From Salinicola endophyticus (GTDB lineage Bacteria > Pseudomonadota > Gammaproteobacteria > Pseudomonadales > Halomonadaceae), in NCBI RefSeq assembly GCF_040536835.1, contig NZ_CP159578.1, forward strand, positions 3,224,001 to 3,288,000: a stretch of DNA of 64,000 bases. Direction: 5' to 3'. Position 1 is the stretch's first letter, and every line of letters begins with the position of its first letter. The notes beneath the pieces are model-generated. The model did not search any database, was not told the origin of the DNA, and saw nothing but the letters and a program-made list of their open reading frames with translations. Shown in pieces: positions 26,716-35,115 of the stretch. The position numbers and the translations under genes were made by a program.

Positions 26716-26866
26716 GTACGTCAGCGCGCCCTACTCTGGCATTGGTTTACCGACTTTCTTACAAGTTCCAGAAGTATAATTTGCCGCTCTGAGAGTCCGA
26801 TGACGGAGGAATACACCGCTCAACTGAGCGCAAACGGATTTCAGCGCAGTGAAAGCGCCCCAAAGA

Positions 26867-26904
26867 GAAAAGCCCCGAGCCAGTGTTCTGGCCCGGGGCT
26901 TTTT
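26867..26904. terminator. Bidirectional intrinsic terminator after dabA
   Basis: AAAAGCCCCGAGCCAG and CTGGCCCGGGGCTTTTT form a 13-bp stem with one mismatch and a TGTT loop, with a T-run on both strands. It ends the dabBA transcript and shields it from the accessory block. Confidence 0.85.
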
Positions 26905-26938
26905 CTGATGAAGCGAGTTTGCTAGGCAAATCTTACCT

Positions 26939-29452
26939 TTAGCTACTGACCCACTGACCGCCACGATAGGCCAGAACCTCTCCGCTCCGGTCATCCAGCG
27001 CGAACAGATGCAGCCATCCGTTATGCGTCAGCGAGGTCAGCACCTCATGACGCGCGACGATCTCGGCGATGGCTTCCGGGGGCGCGGCGAGGTAGGCGCT
27101 CAGGCGCAGCGGTTCGTGACGCCAGCGCTCACCGTCATGCAGTGACTGCAGCGGCAGGCCGATACGCAGATCACCACCGTTGCCTTCGAATACGCCGATA
27201 TGCCCGCCGACCACGTTATGCAGCACCTTGTTGCCACTGCCGAACTTGCGGTTGTCGGTGACCGAGGCGTTGTACTGCATGTTGATCCAGTGGGCGACCA
27301 CCAGCGGTGCGGTCATGATCGCTTCCAGCCGGGCGAAGTCGCTATCCGTGCGCCAGTCGTAGTCGTGCAGGAAGCTGCGCCCGGAGAGATCGAGCAGCGC
27401 GGTGCAGCGCCGCGGGGCGGCGATGAAGCTGGCGTTGTTGGCCAGCCCCCACTCGGGGCGGGTCTGCGACCAGTCGGCGCCGCGGCGGTCCAGGGTCTGC
27501 TCGAGTTCGGGCGTATCGGCCGCGAGGCCGAGCTGCGGGGCGCGCCCGCGCCGGGCCTGTTCGCTGGCCCGTTGGAGCCAGGCGCGCATCTCTTCACCCA
27601 GCACCTGGGCGTCCGTCTCGGCCTCCAGCAGCTCGAGCCGGTCGGTAATGGTGTGGTGCAGCGCCGGCACGAAGCGCGTCTCCTGGGGGATGACCAGCCC
27701 GTCTTCCGCCAGCGCCTCGCGCAGCACGGGGTCGTTGAGCAGCCGCGCCAGGGCGCGTACCGAGACTTCTCCGGACTGGCCGCCACAGGCGCCACACTCG
27801 AGCCCCGCGGCGTGCGGGTTGTTGCTGCTATGGCTGCCGTGCCCCACCAGCAGTACTCGCGAGGCGATATGCTCGGTCAGCCCCATGCCCACCAGCACGC
27901 TACGGGCGAGCGCGGCCTTGTCGGCCAGGCTCAGCGCCTCACCGCTGCCGCGCCAGTGCCAGCTCAGCGTATCCATGGCGAGTGGCCGGCGCCGGGCCTT
28001 GGCTTCGAGCGAGCGGCGCAGCAGCTTGCCAGCATAGAGCAGCCCGCCCGCCTCCACCGCGGTGAAGCTGGCACTCGCCGTGCGGCTCCACTCCTGCAGG
28101 CGCGCCTGCCAGTTCAGCCGTTGCGCCGTGTGTGTCGTTCCCGTGTTCGGTTCGCTCTTGAGCATCACCTGCGGTGCCAGCAGCCCAGGCAGGTGCGGCT
28201 GGGCCAGCGCGGTGCCGCCCTGCTGGTGCGCCAGCGGCAGGCCGAAGAAGCCGGCGAAGCCCAGGGTCTGGATCGCCGGGCTCTGGCGCTCCAGCGCCCG
28301 GCGCATCGGCTCGGAGCGCACATCGATGCAGAACACCGCCTGTAGCCGCGGCGTCTGCGTATTGTCTGAAGCCACACCCGCGGCCTGCCGCAGCGCATGA
28401 TGCAGCGGCTGCTGGTAGGCGATTTCGCTGGCGAGCTGCCACACCCATAGCGGCTGCTGCGTACGCTGGTGGCGCTCGATGCGCGTCGGCAGCTCCACCA
28501 GCTCGGCGTGCCACAGCCGATTCAGGCGCTCGGCCTGCTCCGGCTGCTCCGCTCCGATATAGCGCCACAGCACCAGCTCCCAGGCCAGGCGGATCGCCAG
28601 CAGGCTGCGCATGTCCGAAGGCGGGCGCTCGCAATGCCCCTGGCGCTGATGCGCCTCCTGCGCCTCACCGGCGGAGGCATCCAGCCCCTGCTGCCAATCC
28701 TGAGAGGCGACCCAGCTGGCCCAGCCGTTGATATCGAGCAGCAGCGCCTGGGCGTAGCTCTCGAGATGCCCGGTGGCGACGTCCAGCTCGGCAATGGCCG
28801 CCTGGAACAGCCCCTCTTCACTCTCCGGCAGGGTCTGGAAGTAGCGCCGCAGCCGCGGTTCGCCCATCAGGATGGCGATGCCGCGATCCTCGAGGGTCAT
28901 CTCGCGCCAGTGCTGGTAGAGCCGCTTGCCGCGGGGCGCGTGCAAGCGCTCGGCGTTGAGCGGCCCGTCGGCCTGATAGTAGGCGGCGCAGAACTGGCTG
29001 ATCTGATGGGTGATCTCGTCGCGCCAGGCCATCTGGTGCTGACGGTCACGGCGGGCATCGATCAGATCGCTGATGTTGTGCCAGTGGGGCAGCCGGCTCA
29101 GCTCGTCGACCACCGCCAGCAGATTGCGGTAGGCGCCGTGGTAATCGAGCCGTGCGGCGGCCTCACTCAGGTGCGCCTCGGTGATCTCGCCGCGCTGCCA
29201 GGCTGCCAGATAGTGGCTCGGCGGCATCAGACCGTGGACATTGCCCAGCGCCGAGAGTCTTGCCGAAACCGTGGCGGCGTCTTCACCGCGCTGGGTCCAG
29301 TAGGGGCTCACCGCGATCAGCCGATCCAGCGGCCAGCTCGGGGCGATGCGTGCGCAGGCGCGATCCAGCGCCGCGATCTGGGGCTCGGTGAGCGGCGTGG
29401 CGTCGCTCGCGTCGGCCAGCCGTGCGGTTCGAGAGGTATCGAGACTCATCAT
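26939..29452 (-). CDS. dabA: DabA-type inorganic carbon transport subunit (DUF2309/UPF0753)
   Basis: An 837-residue cytoplasmic/peripheral protein of the DabA family, which acts with DabB to hydrate CO2 vectorially and accumulate bicarbonate. Beta-carbonic-anhydrase-like zinc ligands can be placed: Cys375 and Asp377 (VFCIDVRSE), His538 (LLVGHGSH) and Cys553 (LECGACGG). The end of the protein carries the conserved DLRIGLPLQS, then EPLRLSAYLAAP and THNGWLHLFALDD. The start overlaps the dabB stop (ATGA), with GGGAG as ribosome site. The length fits the shorter DabA group. In heterotrophs this pair supports growth in ambient CO2 or supplies anaplerotic bicarbonate. Confidence 0.93.
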   Translation of the reverse strand: MMSLDTSRTARLADASDATPLTEPQIAALDRACARIAPSWPLDRLIAVSPYWTQRGEDAATVSARLSALGNVHGLMPPSHYLAAWQRGEITEAHLSEAAARLDYHGAYRNLLAVVDELSRLPHWHNISDLIDARRDRQHQMAWRDEITHQISQFCAAYYQADGPLNAERLHAPRGKRLYQHWREMTLEDRGIAILMGEPRLRRYFQTLPESEEGLFQAAIAELDVATGHLESYAQALLLDINGWASWVASQDWQQGLDASAGEAQEAHQRQGHCERPPSDMRSLLAIRLAWELVLWRYIGAEQPEQAERLNRLWHAELVELPTRIERHQRTQQPLWVWQLASEIAYQQPLHHALRQAAGVASDNTQTPRLQAVFCIDVRSEPMRRALERQSPAIQTLGFAGFFGLPLAHQQGGTALAQPHLPGLLAPQVMLKSEPNTGTTHTAQRLNWQARLQEWSRTASASFTAVEAGGLLYAGKLLRRSLEAKARRRPLAMDTLSWHWRGSGEALSLADKAALARSVLVGMGLTEHIASRVLLVGHGSHSSNNPHAAGLECGACGGQSGEVSVRALARLLNDPVLREALAEDGLVIPQETRFVPALHHTITDRLELLEAETDAQVLGEEMRAWLQRASEQARRGRAPQLGLAADTPELEQTLDRRGADWSQTRPEWGLANNASFIAAPRRCTALLDLSGRSFLHDYDWRTDSDFARLEAIMTAPLVVAHWINMQYNASVTDNRKFGSGNKVLHNVVGGHIGVFEGNGGDLRIGLPLQSLHDGERWRHEPLRLSAYLAAPPEAIAEIVARHEVLTSLTHNGWLHLFALDDRSGEVLAYRGGQWVSS

Positions 29453-31029
29453 TGGAAACTCCCGCGAGAGACGGTGTGATGCTGCTTGGCCTGAATCCGG
29501 CCGGGCAGCGCGTGGGGCCAGAACTTGAGGGTGTTACGGGTGACCCATTCGTCGAGGTAGAAGCCGGCGTAGCAGTAGCGGTTGAGCGTCTGCGAGGTGC
29601 GGTAGTGCAGCCCATGGCGCTGCAGCCAGTAGCCGGCGAAGAGCAGCACGAACAGCACGCTCACCCACAGATCCGCCCAGGGCGAGACACTGTGCCCGGT
29701 GGCTGGCAGCAGCGTGACGAACAGCGTCTTGAGGCCGACATAGGCGAGCACCACCAGCACAGCCAGACCGAGGAAGCTGCCGAGGGCGCCCGCGCTACGC
29801 TCACTGCGGCGCTCGGCCAGCATCACGCTCAGAGCCAAAGTGACCAGCACCCAGGGGCTGTAGGCGGCGAAGGCCGGCGAATCGCTGAAGCTGCGTGCCA
29901 GCACCACCACCGTGCTCACCAGCGCGGCGCTGATCAGAAAGGCGGCGAGCCACTGGCCCGGCGAGGGGCTGCGAGCCGGGGCCTGGCGGCGCAGCAGATC
30001 CTCTGCCACCGCCTCGCCGGAGCTGAGGAAGGCGTAGGCCTTGTAGCAGGAGTGGGCGAGCAGGTGCAGCAGCGCCAGTTCGGTCAGCCCGAGGGCGATC
30101 TCGACCAGCATCAGGCCCATCTGGGCGCTGGTCGACCAGGCCAGGCGCACCTTGACGCTGACGCGGGTCATCATCACCAGCGCCGCCAGCACGCTGCTGA
30201 CGCCGGCCACCGCCAGCACCAGCGCCTGGGCGGGCGCCGACTGCAGCAGCAGCGGCGAGAACAGCAGCAGTAGATAGCCACCGAGGTTGATCACCCCGCC
30301 GTGCAGCGTCGCCGAGACCGGGGTCGGCGCCTCCACCACCTGGATCAGCCAGCCGTGCAGCGGTAGCTGGGCGCACTTGATCAGCGCTGCCAGCCCGATC
30401 AGGCAGGCCGCGGCCTGATCGGCGAGGGTCAGGGCGTGACCGGGTACGGCATAGCCGGCGGTGATGACGCTGATCCGCGCGCTATCGTGCTCCAGATAGA
30501 GGATGAGGAAAGCGGCTGCGGCACAGAGCTCGGCGGCGCGGGCGAAGAGGAACTTCTTGTGCGCGGCCAGGGCCGCACGCGGGCGGTCCGGGTAGAACAT
30601 CAGCAGCTGGTGCATGGCCAGACTGATGCCCAGCCAGGCGAACAGGAACAGCAGCAGATGATCGCTGAGCACCGCCACGCTGACCGCGGCGAAGAGCGCC
30701 TGAACGAGAGTGACGAAGCGCCGCTGGCGTGGCTCGCCCTGTAGATAGGTAGCGCTGTAGCGCACCACCACGAAGGCGATGAAGTTGGCCAGCGCCAGCA
30801 TGCATAGTTGCAGTATGCCGCTCTGCCACCAGCCGGCGCGCGCCGGCAGGCCGTGCACCAACCCCAGCGCCAGCAGCGCTGCCGCCAGCAGCACGCTGAC
30901 GCTGGTGGTGACCTGGCCGATGCGCCAGGCTCGCGCGGTGGTGCCGCGGGCGCTGACCACGGCCCCCAGCGCCAGGATGAGCGGCACCAGGGTAAGCAGG
31001 AAGGTGAAAAATGGCTCGTTGCCGTGCAT
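29449..31029 (-). CDS. dabB: DabB-type proton-conducting membrane subunit (NuoL/MrpA-like)
   Basis: A 526-residue integral membrane protein with about 13-14 helices and the quinone oxidoreductase/antiporter core of ND5-type proteins. The helix with conserved charge reads LLLFLFAWLGISLAMHQLLMFY. The lysine helix has ALIKCAQLPLHGWLIQVVEAPTPVSATLHGG, and later LAWSTSAQMGLMLVEIALG. It is far from Nuo genes and directly coupled to dabA, which identifies it as the cation-coupled membrane partner. It is the first gene of the operon, and its promoter shares a 100-bp intergenic region with the LysR gene. Confidence 0.92.
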   Translation of the reverse strand: MHGNEPFFTFLLTLVPLILALGAVVSARGTTARAWRIGQVTTSVSVLLAAALLALGLVHGLPARAGWWQSGILQLCMLALANFIAFVVVRYSATYLQGEPRQRRFVTLVQALFAAVSVAVLSDHLLLFLFAWLGISLAMHQLLMFYPDRPRAALAAHKKFLFARAAELCAAAAFLILYLEHDSARISVITAGYAVPGHALTLADQAAACLIGLAALIKCAQLPLHGWLIQVVEAPTPVSATLHGGVINLGGYLLLLFSPLLLQSAPAQALVLAVAGVSSVLAALVMMTRVSVKVRLAWSTSAQMGLMLVEIALGLTELALLHLLAHSCYKAYAFLSSGEAVAEDLLRRQAPARSPSPGQWLAAFLISAALVSTVVVLARSFSDSPAFAAYSPWVLVTLALSVMLAERRSERSAGALGSFLGLAVLVVLAYVGLKTLFVTLLPATGHSVSPWADLWVSVLFVLLFAGYWLQRHGLHYRTSQTLNRYCYAGFYLDEWVTRNTLKFWPHALPGRIQAKQHHTVSRGSFQ

Positions 31030-31079
31030 GGGAAGGCTCCGCTGATCCAGGGAGCGTGCAGTATCCGGCGAGCCGATTT

Positions 31080-31099
31080 TTAATTAAAATAGATATTAA
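31080..31099. promoter_or_regulatory. Candidate LysR operator between dabB and its regulator
   Basis: TTAAT-N10-ATTAA is a perfect inverted repeat of the T-N-A type bound by LysR regulators. It is set in an AT-rich run and placed 50 bp before the dabB start and 30 bp before the regulator start. Assigned from pattern and position only. Confidence 0.45.
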
Positions 31100-31129
31100 T
31101 TGACCAATGGTTCTACAAAAGAGAACGAA

Positions 31130-32029
31130 ATGAGCCGGCTCAACTATCATCACCTTTACTACTTCTGGCGCGTGGCCCGGGAAGGTAAGCTGACCCAGGT
31201 GGCGGACTCGCTGCACCTGTCGCAGAGCGCGCTGTCGGCGCAGATCCGCAAGCTGGAAGAACGAATGGACAAGCCGCTGTTCGAACGCCGCAACCGCGCC
31301 CTGGTGCTGACCGAGGCGGGCCGCCGGGTGTTCAACTACGCGGAGGCGATCTTTACCAAGGGCGAGGAGCTGGAGTCGTTGATCAGCCGTGGTATCGAGC
31401 CCGAATACCAGCGCCTGCGCATCGGCACGCTCTCCACCATGTCGCGTAACTTCATCGAGAGCTTCGTCGCTCCTCTGCTCCATCAGCCCGAGCAGCGGGT
31501 GCACTTCAGCCTGCACGCCCGCGGCATGGCCGATCTGCTGGATGGCCTGGCCCGCCACGAACTCGACGTGGTGCTCACCAACACCCAGCTACCCTCATCG
31601 CATTCGCAGGCCGCCGCCTGGCAGAGCCAGCTACTGGCGCGCCAGCCGCTCTCGATCATCGGCCCGCCCGGCACCGCCCCGGGCACGCCCTTCCCCACCG
31701 GCTTCGAAGACAGCCGCTGGATACTGCCCGGCGAGCACCACGAGATTCGCCGCGCCTTCGACGGCCACTGCAGCCTCTACCAGTACCGGCCGAAGATCCT
31801 CGCCGAAGCCGACGACATGGCGATGCTGCGCCTGCTGGCCCGCGACAGCGGCGCGCTGAGCGTGCTGCCGGAAGTGGTGGTCAAGGACGAGCTACAGCAG
31901 GGGCGGCTGGCGCGCCTGGAACAGCTCCCCAACGTCTTCGAGAACTTCTACGCCATCACCCTGCCGAGAGAGTTCATGCCGGGTGTGGTCTCGGAGCTGC
32001 TGGCTAGGCCCCTGGGGGATGTGGCCTAG
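31130..32029 (+). CDS. NhaR-like LysR regulator of dabBA
   Basis: A 299-residue LysR-type regulator. The N-terminal winged helix reads LNYHHLYYFWRVAREGKLTQ, then LHLSQSALSAQIRKLEERMDKPLFERR, the sequence style of NhaR. The effector domain includes LRIGTLSTMSRNFIESFVAPLL and LARHELDVVLTNTQLP. The ATG at 31130 (MSRLNYHHL) is preferred to an upstream TTG because the family normally begins there. It is divergent from dabBA with a 100-bp gap. NhaR itself senses sodium; here the likely job is tuning the dab operon to carbon or ion supply. Confidence 0.9.
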   Translation: MSRLNYHHLYYFWRVAREGKLTQVADSLHLSQSALSAQIRKLEERMDKPLFERRNRALVLTEAGRRVFNYAEAIFTKGEELESLISRGIEPEYQRLRIGTLSTMSRNFIESFVAPLLHQPEQRVHFSLHARGMADLLDGLARHELDVVLTNTQLPSSHSQAAAWQSQLLARQPLSIIGPPGTAPGTPFPTGFEDSRWILPGEHHEIRRAFDGHCSLYQYRPKILAEADDMAMLRLLARDSGALSVLPEVVVKDELQQGRLARLEQLPNVFENFYAITLPREFMPGVVSELLARPLGDVA

Positions 32030-32481
32030 CGGTTAGCCAACGTTGAGTGTCTAAACCTACCGCTCATCTTGAAACCATCTCGCATGTTCATGCCCATCAA
32101 GACGAGGTTGGTCGCACCGGCAAGCAATTCAGCGCCTTGCACCAGGTAGAAAGCCGTATCAAACGCGCCTGCGGATGCCCAGCGATCAAGCAACACGGCG
32201 CAGGGAATGAGTACCAATAACCCATTGATGGCAATAAAGGGCATTCTCATTTTCTTGCGGCGTACGAGCTTCCCACTTCTGGATTTCGCCAAGGCAAAAC
32301 CGCTACCGCCGGTCAGGGCAATGGAAGGCACCAGCACCCACAAACCTGGCCACACGATGAGGCTTTTGACGGTCACGATGGATGCTGCCGTACCGAGCAG
32401 CTCGGCGAGAATCGTCGACGAGAAGAACGTGGCAATGCACAAGATGGCGAGGGTGGCTGCCAGTCGATGGAGCATGAGCAT
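32026..32481 (-). CDS. Small four-helix membrane protein next to MarR
   Basis: A 151-residue membrane protein starting MLMLHRLAATLAILCIATFF, with about four hydrophobic helices (5-30, 36-58, 80-98, 108-130) and a basic loop (KSRSGKLVRRKKMR). I do not recognise the family. The ATG at 32481 has a near-ideal GGAGGAAA ribosome site; the open frame upstream would cross the MarR promoter region and is not used. It is divergent from the MarR gene and shares two operator-like repeats with it, so it is probably the target of that repressor. It ends overlapping the tail of the LysR gene by 4 bp. Confidence 0.75.
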   Translation of the reverse strand: MLMLHRLAATLAILCIATFFSSTILAELLGTAASIVTVKSLIVWPGLWVLVPSIALTGGSGFALAKSRSGKLVRRKKMRMPFIAINGLLVLIPCAVLLDRWASAGAFDTAFYLVQGAELLAGATNLVLMGMNMRDGFKMSGRFRHSTLANR

Positions 32482-32510
32482 GCTGGTTTCCTCCGGCGGG
32501 GCAAGTTGGT

Positions 32511-32561
32511 AACATGTTGTCATAATGCGAGCGACAGCCGAGGTTGTCAACATGTTGTCAA
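32511..32561. promoter_or_regulatory. Twin operators for the MarR-type repressor
   Basis: AACATGTTGTCA occurs twice (32511-32522 and 32549-32560), 38 bp apart, in the 99-bp gap between the divergent membrane-protein and MarR genes. The second copy is extended to TTGTCAACATGTTGTCAA around the dyad AACATGTT. Two same-facing copies, one near each promoter, fit autoregulation plus control of the neighbour. Confidence 0.7.
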
Positions 32562-32580
32562 TTCGCCAAAGGAATCGTCG

Positions 32581-33024
32581 ATGAGCGACGCTCAGAAAGG
32601 CCCGGTGTTCACCGAGATTGTTCTCGAAGTCTTCAAGCTGGGCGGGCTCCTCGTCAGTGAGGGCGACCGTATGGGGTCGGAATATGGCATCACCAGTGCC
32701 CGATGGAAGATCCTGGGTGCCCTTTCCCTGGCGGGTGAACCGCAAACCGTGCCGCAGATCGCCGGAAGCATGGGGCTGACAAGACAAGCCGTACAGCGGC
32801 TCGTGGATGCCATGCAGAAGGATAACCTTCTGTTGTTCCATGACAATCCGGGGCATAAGCGCGCAAAACTGATCAGTCTCTCGGACCTTGGAAGAACGGT
32901 CTATTCGAAGCTGTATGAAAAGCAGTCAGGCTGGGCCAAGACATGCTCAGCAGGCATCACCCAGGCGGAGCTGGAGACAACACTGTCTGTGCTCGAGCGC
33001 ATATCTGGCGCGATTGACCGCTGA
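32581..33024 (+). CDS. MarR family transcriptional regulator
   Basis: A 147-residue winged-helix regulator. The DNA-binding part reads SARWKILGALSLAGEPQTVPQIAGSMGLTRQAVQRLVDAMQKDNLL, followed by the wing (NPGHKRAKLISLSDLGR) and the dimerisation helix at the end. The ATG at 32581 (MSDAQKGPV) follows AAGGAA; the longer frame from 32467 would read through the operators. It is divergent from a small membrane protein gene with twin palindromic sites between. The inducer is unknown. Confidence 0.9.
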   Translation: MSDAQKGPVFTEIVLEVFKLGGLLVSEGDRMGSEYGITSARWKILGALSLAGEPQTVPQIAGSMGLTRQAVQRLVDAMQKDNLLLFHDNPGHKRAKLISLSDLGRTVYSKLYEKQSGWAKTCSAGITQAELETTLSVLERISGAIDR

Positions 33025-33033
33025 CGAGGCTTT

Positions 33034-33090
33034 ACGCTTTGTCTGAAAAATGCTGCGCTCGCCCATACGGCATTAAAAATTGACTCAAGC
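33034..33090. repeat. Half-copy of the palindromic repeat family
   Basis: GCTTTGTCTGAAAAATGCTGCGCTCGCCCATACGGC and ATTAAAAATTGACTCAA correspond, base for base with few changes, to the right half of the 147-bp element at 39567-39713 read in reverse. The left half is absent. Confidence 0.65.
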
Positions 33091-33103
33091 CACGAAAACC
33101 CAA

Positions 33104-33135
33104 AAGCCCCGAATCAGAGGTCTGACTCAGGGCTT
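33104..33135. terminator. Hairpin terminator between MarR and VOC genes
   Basis: AAGCCCCGAATCAGA and TCTGACTCAGGGCTT form an imperfect stem with a short loop between convergent genes. Its sequence resembles the dabA terminator stem. Confidence 0.6.
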
Positions 33136-33162
33136 GTCCTGATACGTATGCCTGTCTCATGT

Positions 33163-33543
33163 CTATAAATACGTTGATACCTCGATGAGATTGCCATCAG
33201 GGTCTCTGAAATAGAATGATGTGATTGCACCCTGTGCACCTGTGCGTCTTACCGGCCCTTCCATGATAGCCACACCTTGGCTCTCTACATGATTCATGGC
33301 ATCAGACAGCTCACCATCTATAATAAAGCACAGGTCTGCACTCCCCGCCCCGACATGTTGAGCCTTAGGCTCAAACTCATGACCCAGTTGATGGAGGTTG
33401 ATTTTCTGGCTGCCAAACTCCAGGGCAATCCGCCCCGCACCAAAGCTCACAACTTTCATGCCCAATACTTTTTCATAAAAGCCCGCCGTTGTTGCAATAT
33501 CTGCTACGGTCAGGACCAAATGATCGAGGTGGCTGATTTTCAT
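33163..33543 (-). CDS. VOC family (glyoxalase/dioxygenase-like) protein
   Basis: A 126-residue vicinal-oxygen-chelate protein. The first beta-alpha-beta-beta-beta unit is MKISHLDHLVLTVADIATTAGFYEKVLGMKVV. Metal ligands of the class are visible (His8, His51 in KINLHQLGHE, Glu near the end in DPDGNLIEVSTYL). The ATG at 33543 follows AGGGCG. Single-domain VOC proteins of this type dimerise and act on small substrates or antibiotics. The exact reaction cannot be told. Confidence 0.88.
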   Translation of the reverse strand: MKISHLDHLVLTVADIATTAGFYEKVLGMKVVSFGAGRIALEFGSQKINLHQLGHEFEPKAQHVGAGSADLCFIIDGELSDAMNHVESQGVAIMEGPVRRTGAQGAITSFYFRDPDGNLIEVSTYL

Positions 33544-34167
33544 AAACGCCCTATATCCGAAAAATATAACGCCGCATTGTAATGCCATCTGCTTTCTGCA
33601 AGCCCTACGCGGCTGGGCTTTGTAAGAAAACTGCCCACGCTCATCGAGGTTTCGTACCAAGCCAATGTAGGCTGTGCCCGGCGTGCCATATAGGCCAGAA
33701 GGTGATGCGGCCGTTCTATCGCAAGAGATCCATCGGCTGATCACCGCTCTGGCTTGGCCCAGCGACTCGAGCCGGTGCTGTCAGACGCACTCCTCCTTCA
33801 AGGGCGCAAGACGCGCTCGACGAGACCGCTCTATTCCGGCGCATATGTCGTCGTGAACGCCTGAATGAGCCCATAGGCCGTCATTGTGCTCGTATCGTGG
33901 CGACTACTGAAGACCGAGTCATTGGGACACAGAGCCAACGGCCGATGAATTCGGCTCACGACGCCATCTTCCAACGCGGCCTCGCCATCGGGCATGACCA
34001 TCAGACAAGCGACGACCGTGCTAGATGCGTCACCGTCGAGCCCCGCGTGGCGATCACATTTGAATCCGCATCTATCTTCCCATCACGGGCGGCTTGCGGC
34101 AGGCTGTCAGAGTGGGACGCACGCCGCCCCGCACCGATAACAACCGCATAACTTCAAGGATCTCTTC
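33544..34167. other. 624-bp stretch without a convincing gene
   Basis: The left part holds a deletion derivative of the palindromic repeat (33615-33663: GGGCTTTGTAAGAAAACTGC joined to TTTCGTACCAAGCC, that is, both ends without the middle). The rest has short overlapping open frames on the plus strand, but none with recognisable sequence or a good ribosome site. It also contains the upstream region of the binding-protein gene at 34168. Confidence 0.5.
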
Positions 34168-34995
34168 GTGACACCACGTTTCTTCGCCTCCCGCGGCATG
34201 GCCTGTTTAGCGCTCTCCGCCGTGGCGCTATTCACCGCTCCCACCGCCAGCGCCGCCAACCAGACCGAAGCCGGGCAGCATGTTCGTATCGCCGTCGACG
34301 TGCCCTATCCGCCGTTCGAGTATCGTAACGCTGCCGGTGAGCTGGAAGGCTTCGAGATCGACCTCGGCAATATCCTGTGCCAGCGTGCCAAGCTCGACTG
34401 TGAGTGGGTGGTCCAGGGCTGGGATGGCATCATCCCCGGCCTGCTGGCGCGCAAGTATGATGCCATCATGTCGTCGATGCGCATCACCCCGGCGCGGGAG
34501 CGTCAGGTGCGCTTCACTCGCCCCTATGCGATGTCGCCCAAGGTATGGGTGGCGCGCCGCGGCGCGACGATCGATCTCGACGACCCCGCCTCGTTGAAGG
34601 GGCTGAGCGTGGGCGTCCAGCGTGGGACCACCCAGGATAGCTACATCACCCAGCGCTACGCCGACGTGCTCACTATCCAGCGCTACGCCACCGCCGCCGA
34701 TGTGGCGCTGGATCTGGAAGCGCAGCGGCTCGATCTGGCCTTCCTCAACTATCCGGTGGCGCTGGACGCGCTGGAACTCGGCAAGCCGGACAGCCAGTTC
34801 GTGCAGGTGGGCCCGCGTATCGATCGGCCGGAGTCGATCTTCGGCCGCGGCAACGCCATCGCGGTACGCCCAAGGGACAAAGCCCTGGCAGCGGCCTTCG
34901 ACCAGGCGCTGGATAGCGTCTATGCCGACGGCACCTTCGTGAAGCTCATGCATCAGTACTTCGATTACGACCTGCGCCCTCCCTCACGCAAGTGA
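34168..34995 (+). CDS. Amino-acid ABC transporter substrate-binding protein (SBP family 3), orphan
   Basis: A 275-residue periplasmic protein. The signal peptide ends SASA (about residue 29). The mature chain begins VRIAVDVPYPPFEYRNAAGELEGFEIDLGN, the canonical opening of polar-amino-acid binding proteins, then GWDGIIPGLLARKYDAIMSSMRITPARERQVRFTRPY and VGVQRGTTQDSY. It resembles lysine/arginine/ornithine- or histidine-binding proteins. The start is a GTG at 34168 with AAGGA about 9 nt upstream. No permease or ATPase gene is adjacent, so it either works with a transporter elsewhere or is a sensor. A terminator follows. Confidence 0.9.
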   Translation: MTPRFFASRGMACLALSAVALFTAPTASAANQTEAGQHVRIAVDVPYPPFEYRNAAGELEGFEIDLGNILCQRAKLDCEWVVQGWDGIIPGLLARKYDAIMSSMRITPARERQVRFTRPYAMSPKVWVARRGATIDLDDPASLKGLSVGVQRGTTQDSYITQRYADVLTIQRYATAADVALDLEAQRLDLAFLNYPVALDALELGKPDSQFVQVGPRIDRPESIFGRGNAIAVRPRDKALAAAFDQALDSVYADGTFVKLMHQYFDYDLRPPSRK

Positions 34996-35047
34996 GGTGA
35001 ACAGCGCTGAGCACCGGCCCCGCGCCAATACGCGGGGCTGCAACGAC

Positions 35048-35078
35048 AACGCCGCCGGAGGAGCCCTCCGGCGGCGTT
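35048..35078 (+). terminator. Intrinsic terminator after the binding-protein gene
   Basis: A perfect 14-bp stem AACGCCGCCGGAGG / CCTCCGGCGGCGTT with a 3-nt loop, followed by GTGTTT. It also faces the convergent oxidoreductase gene. Confidence 0.75.
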
Positions 35079-35115
35079 GTGTTTGGGTGGCGAACTAGTA
35101 CCTATCGGGGAACAC

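Noticed and set aside
26731..26994. 87-codon minus-strand frame crossing the dabA terminator
   Set aside because: It overlaps the end of dabA and reads through a strong intrinsic terminator; no ribosome site or domain. A conserved noncoding segment seems more likely.
27200..28345. Long plus-strand frame opposite dabA
   Set aside because: Antisense shadow of a highly conserved gene; no ribosome site and no recognisable domain.
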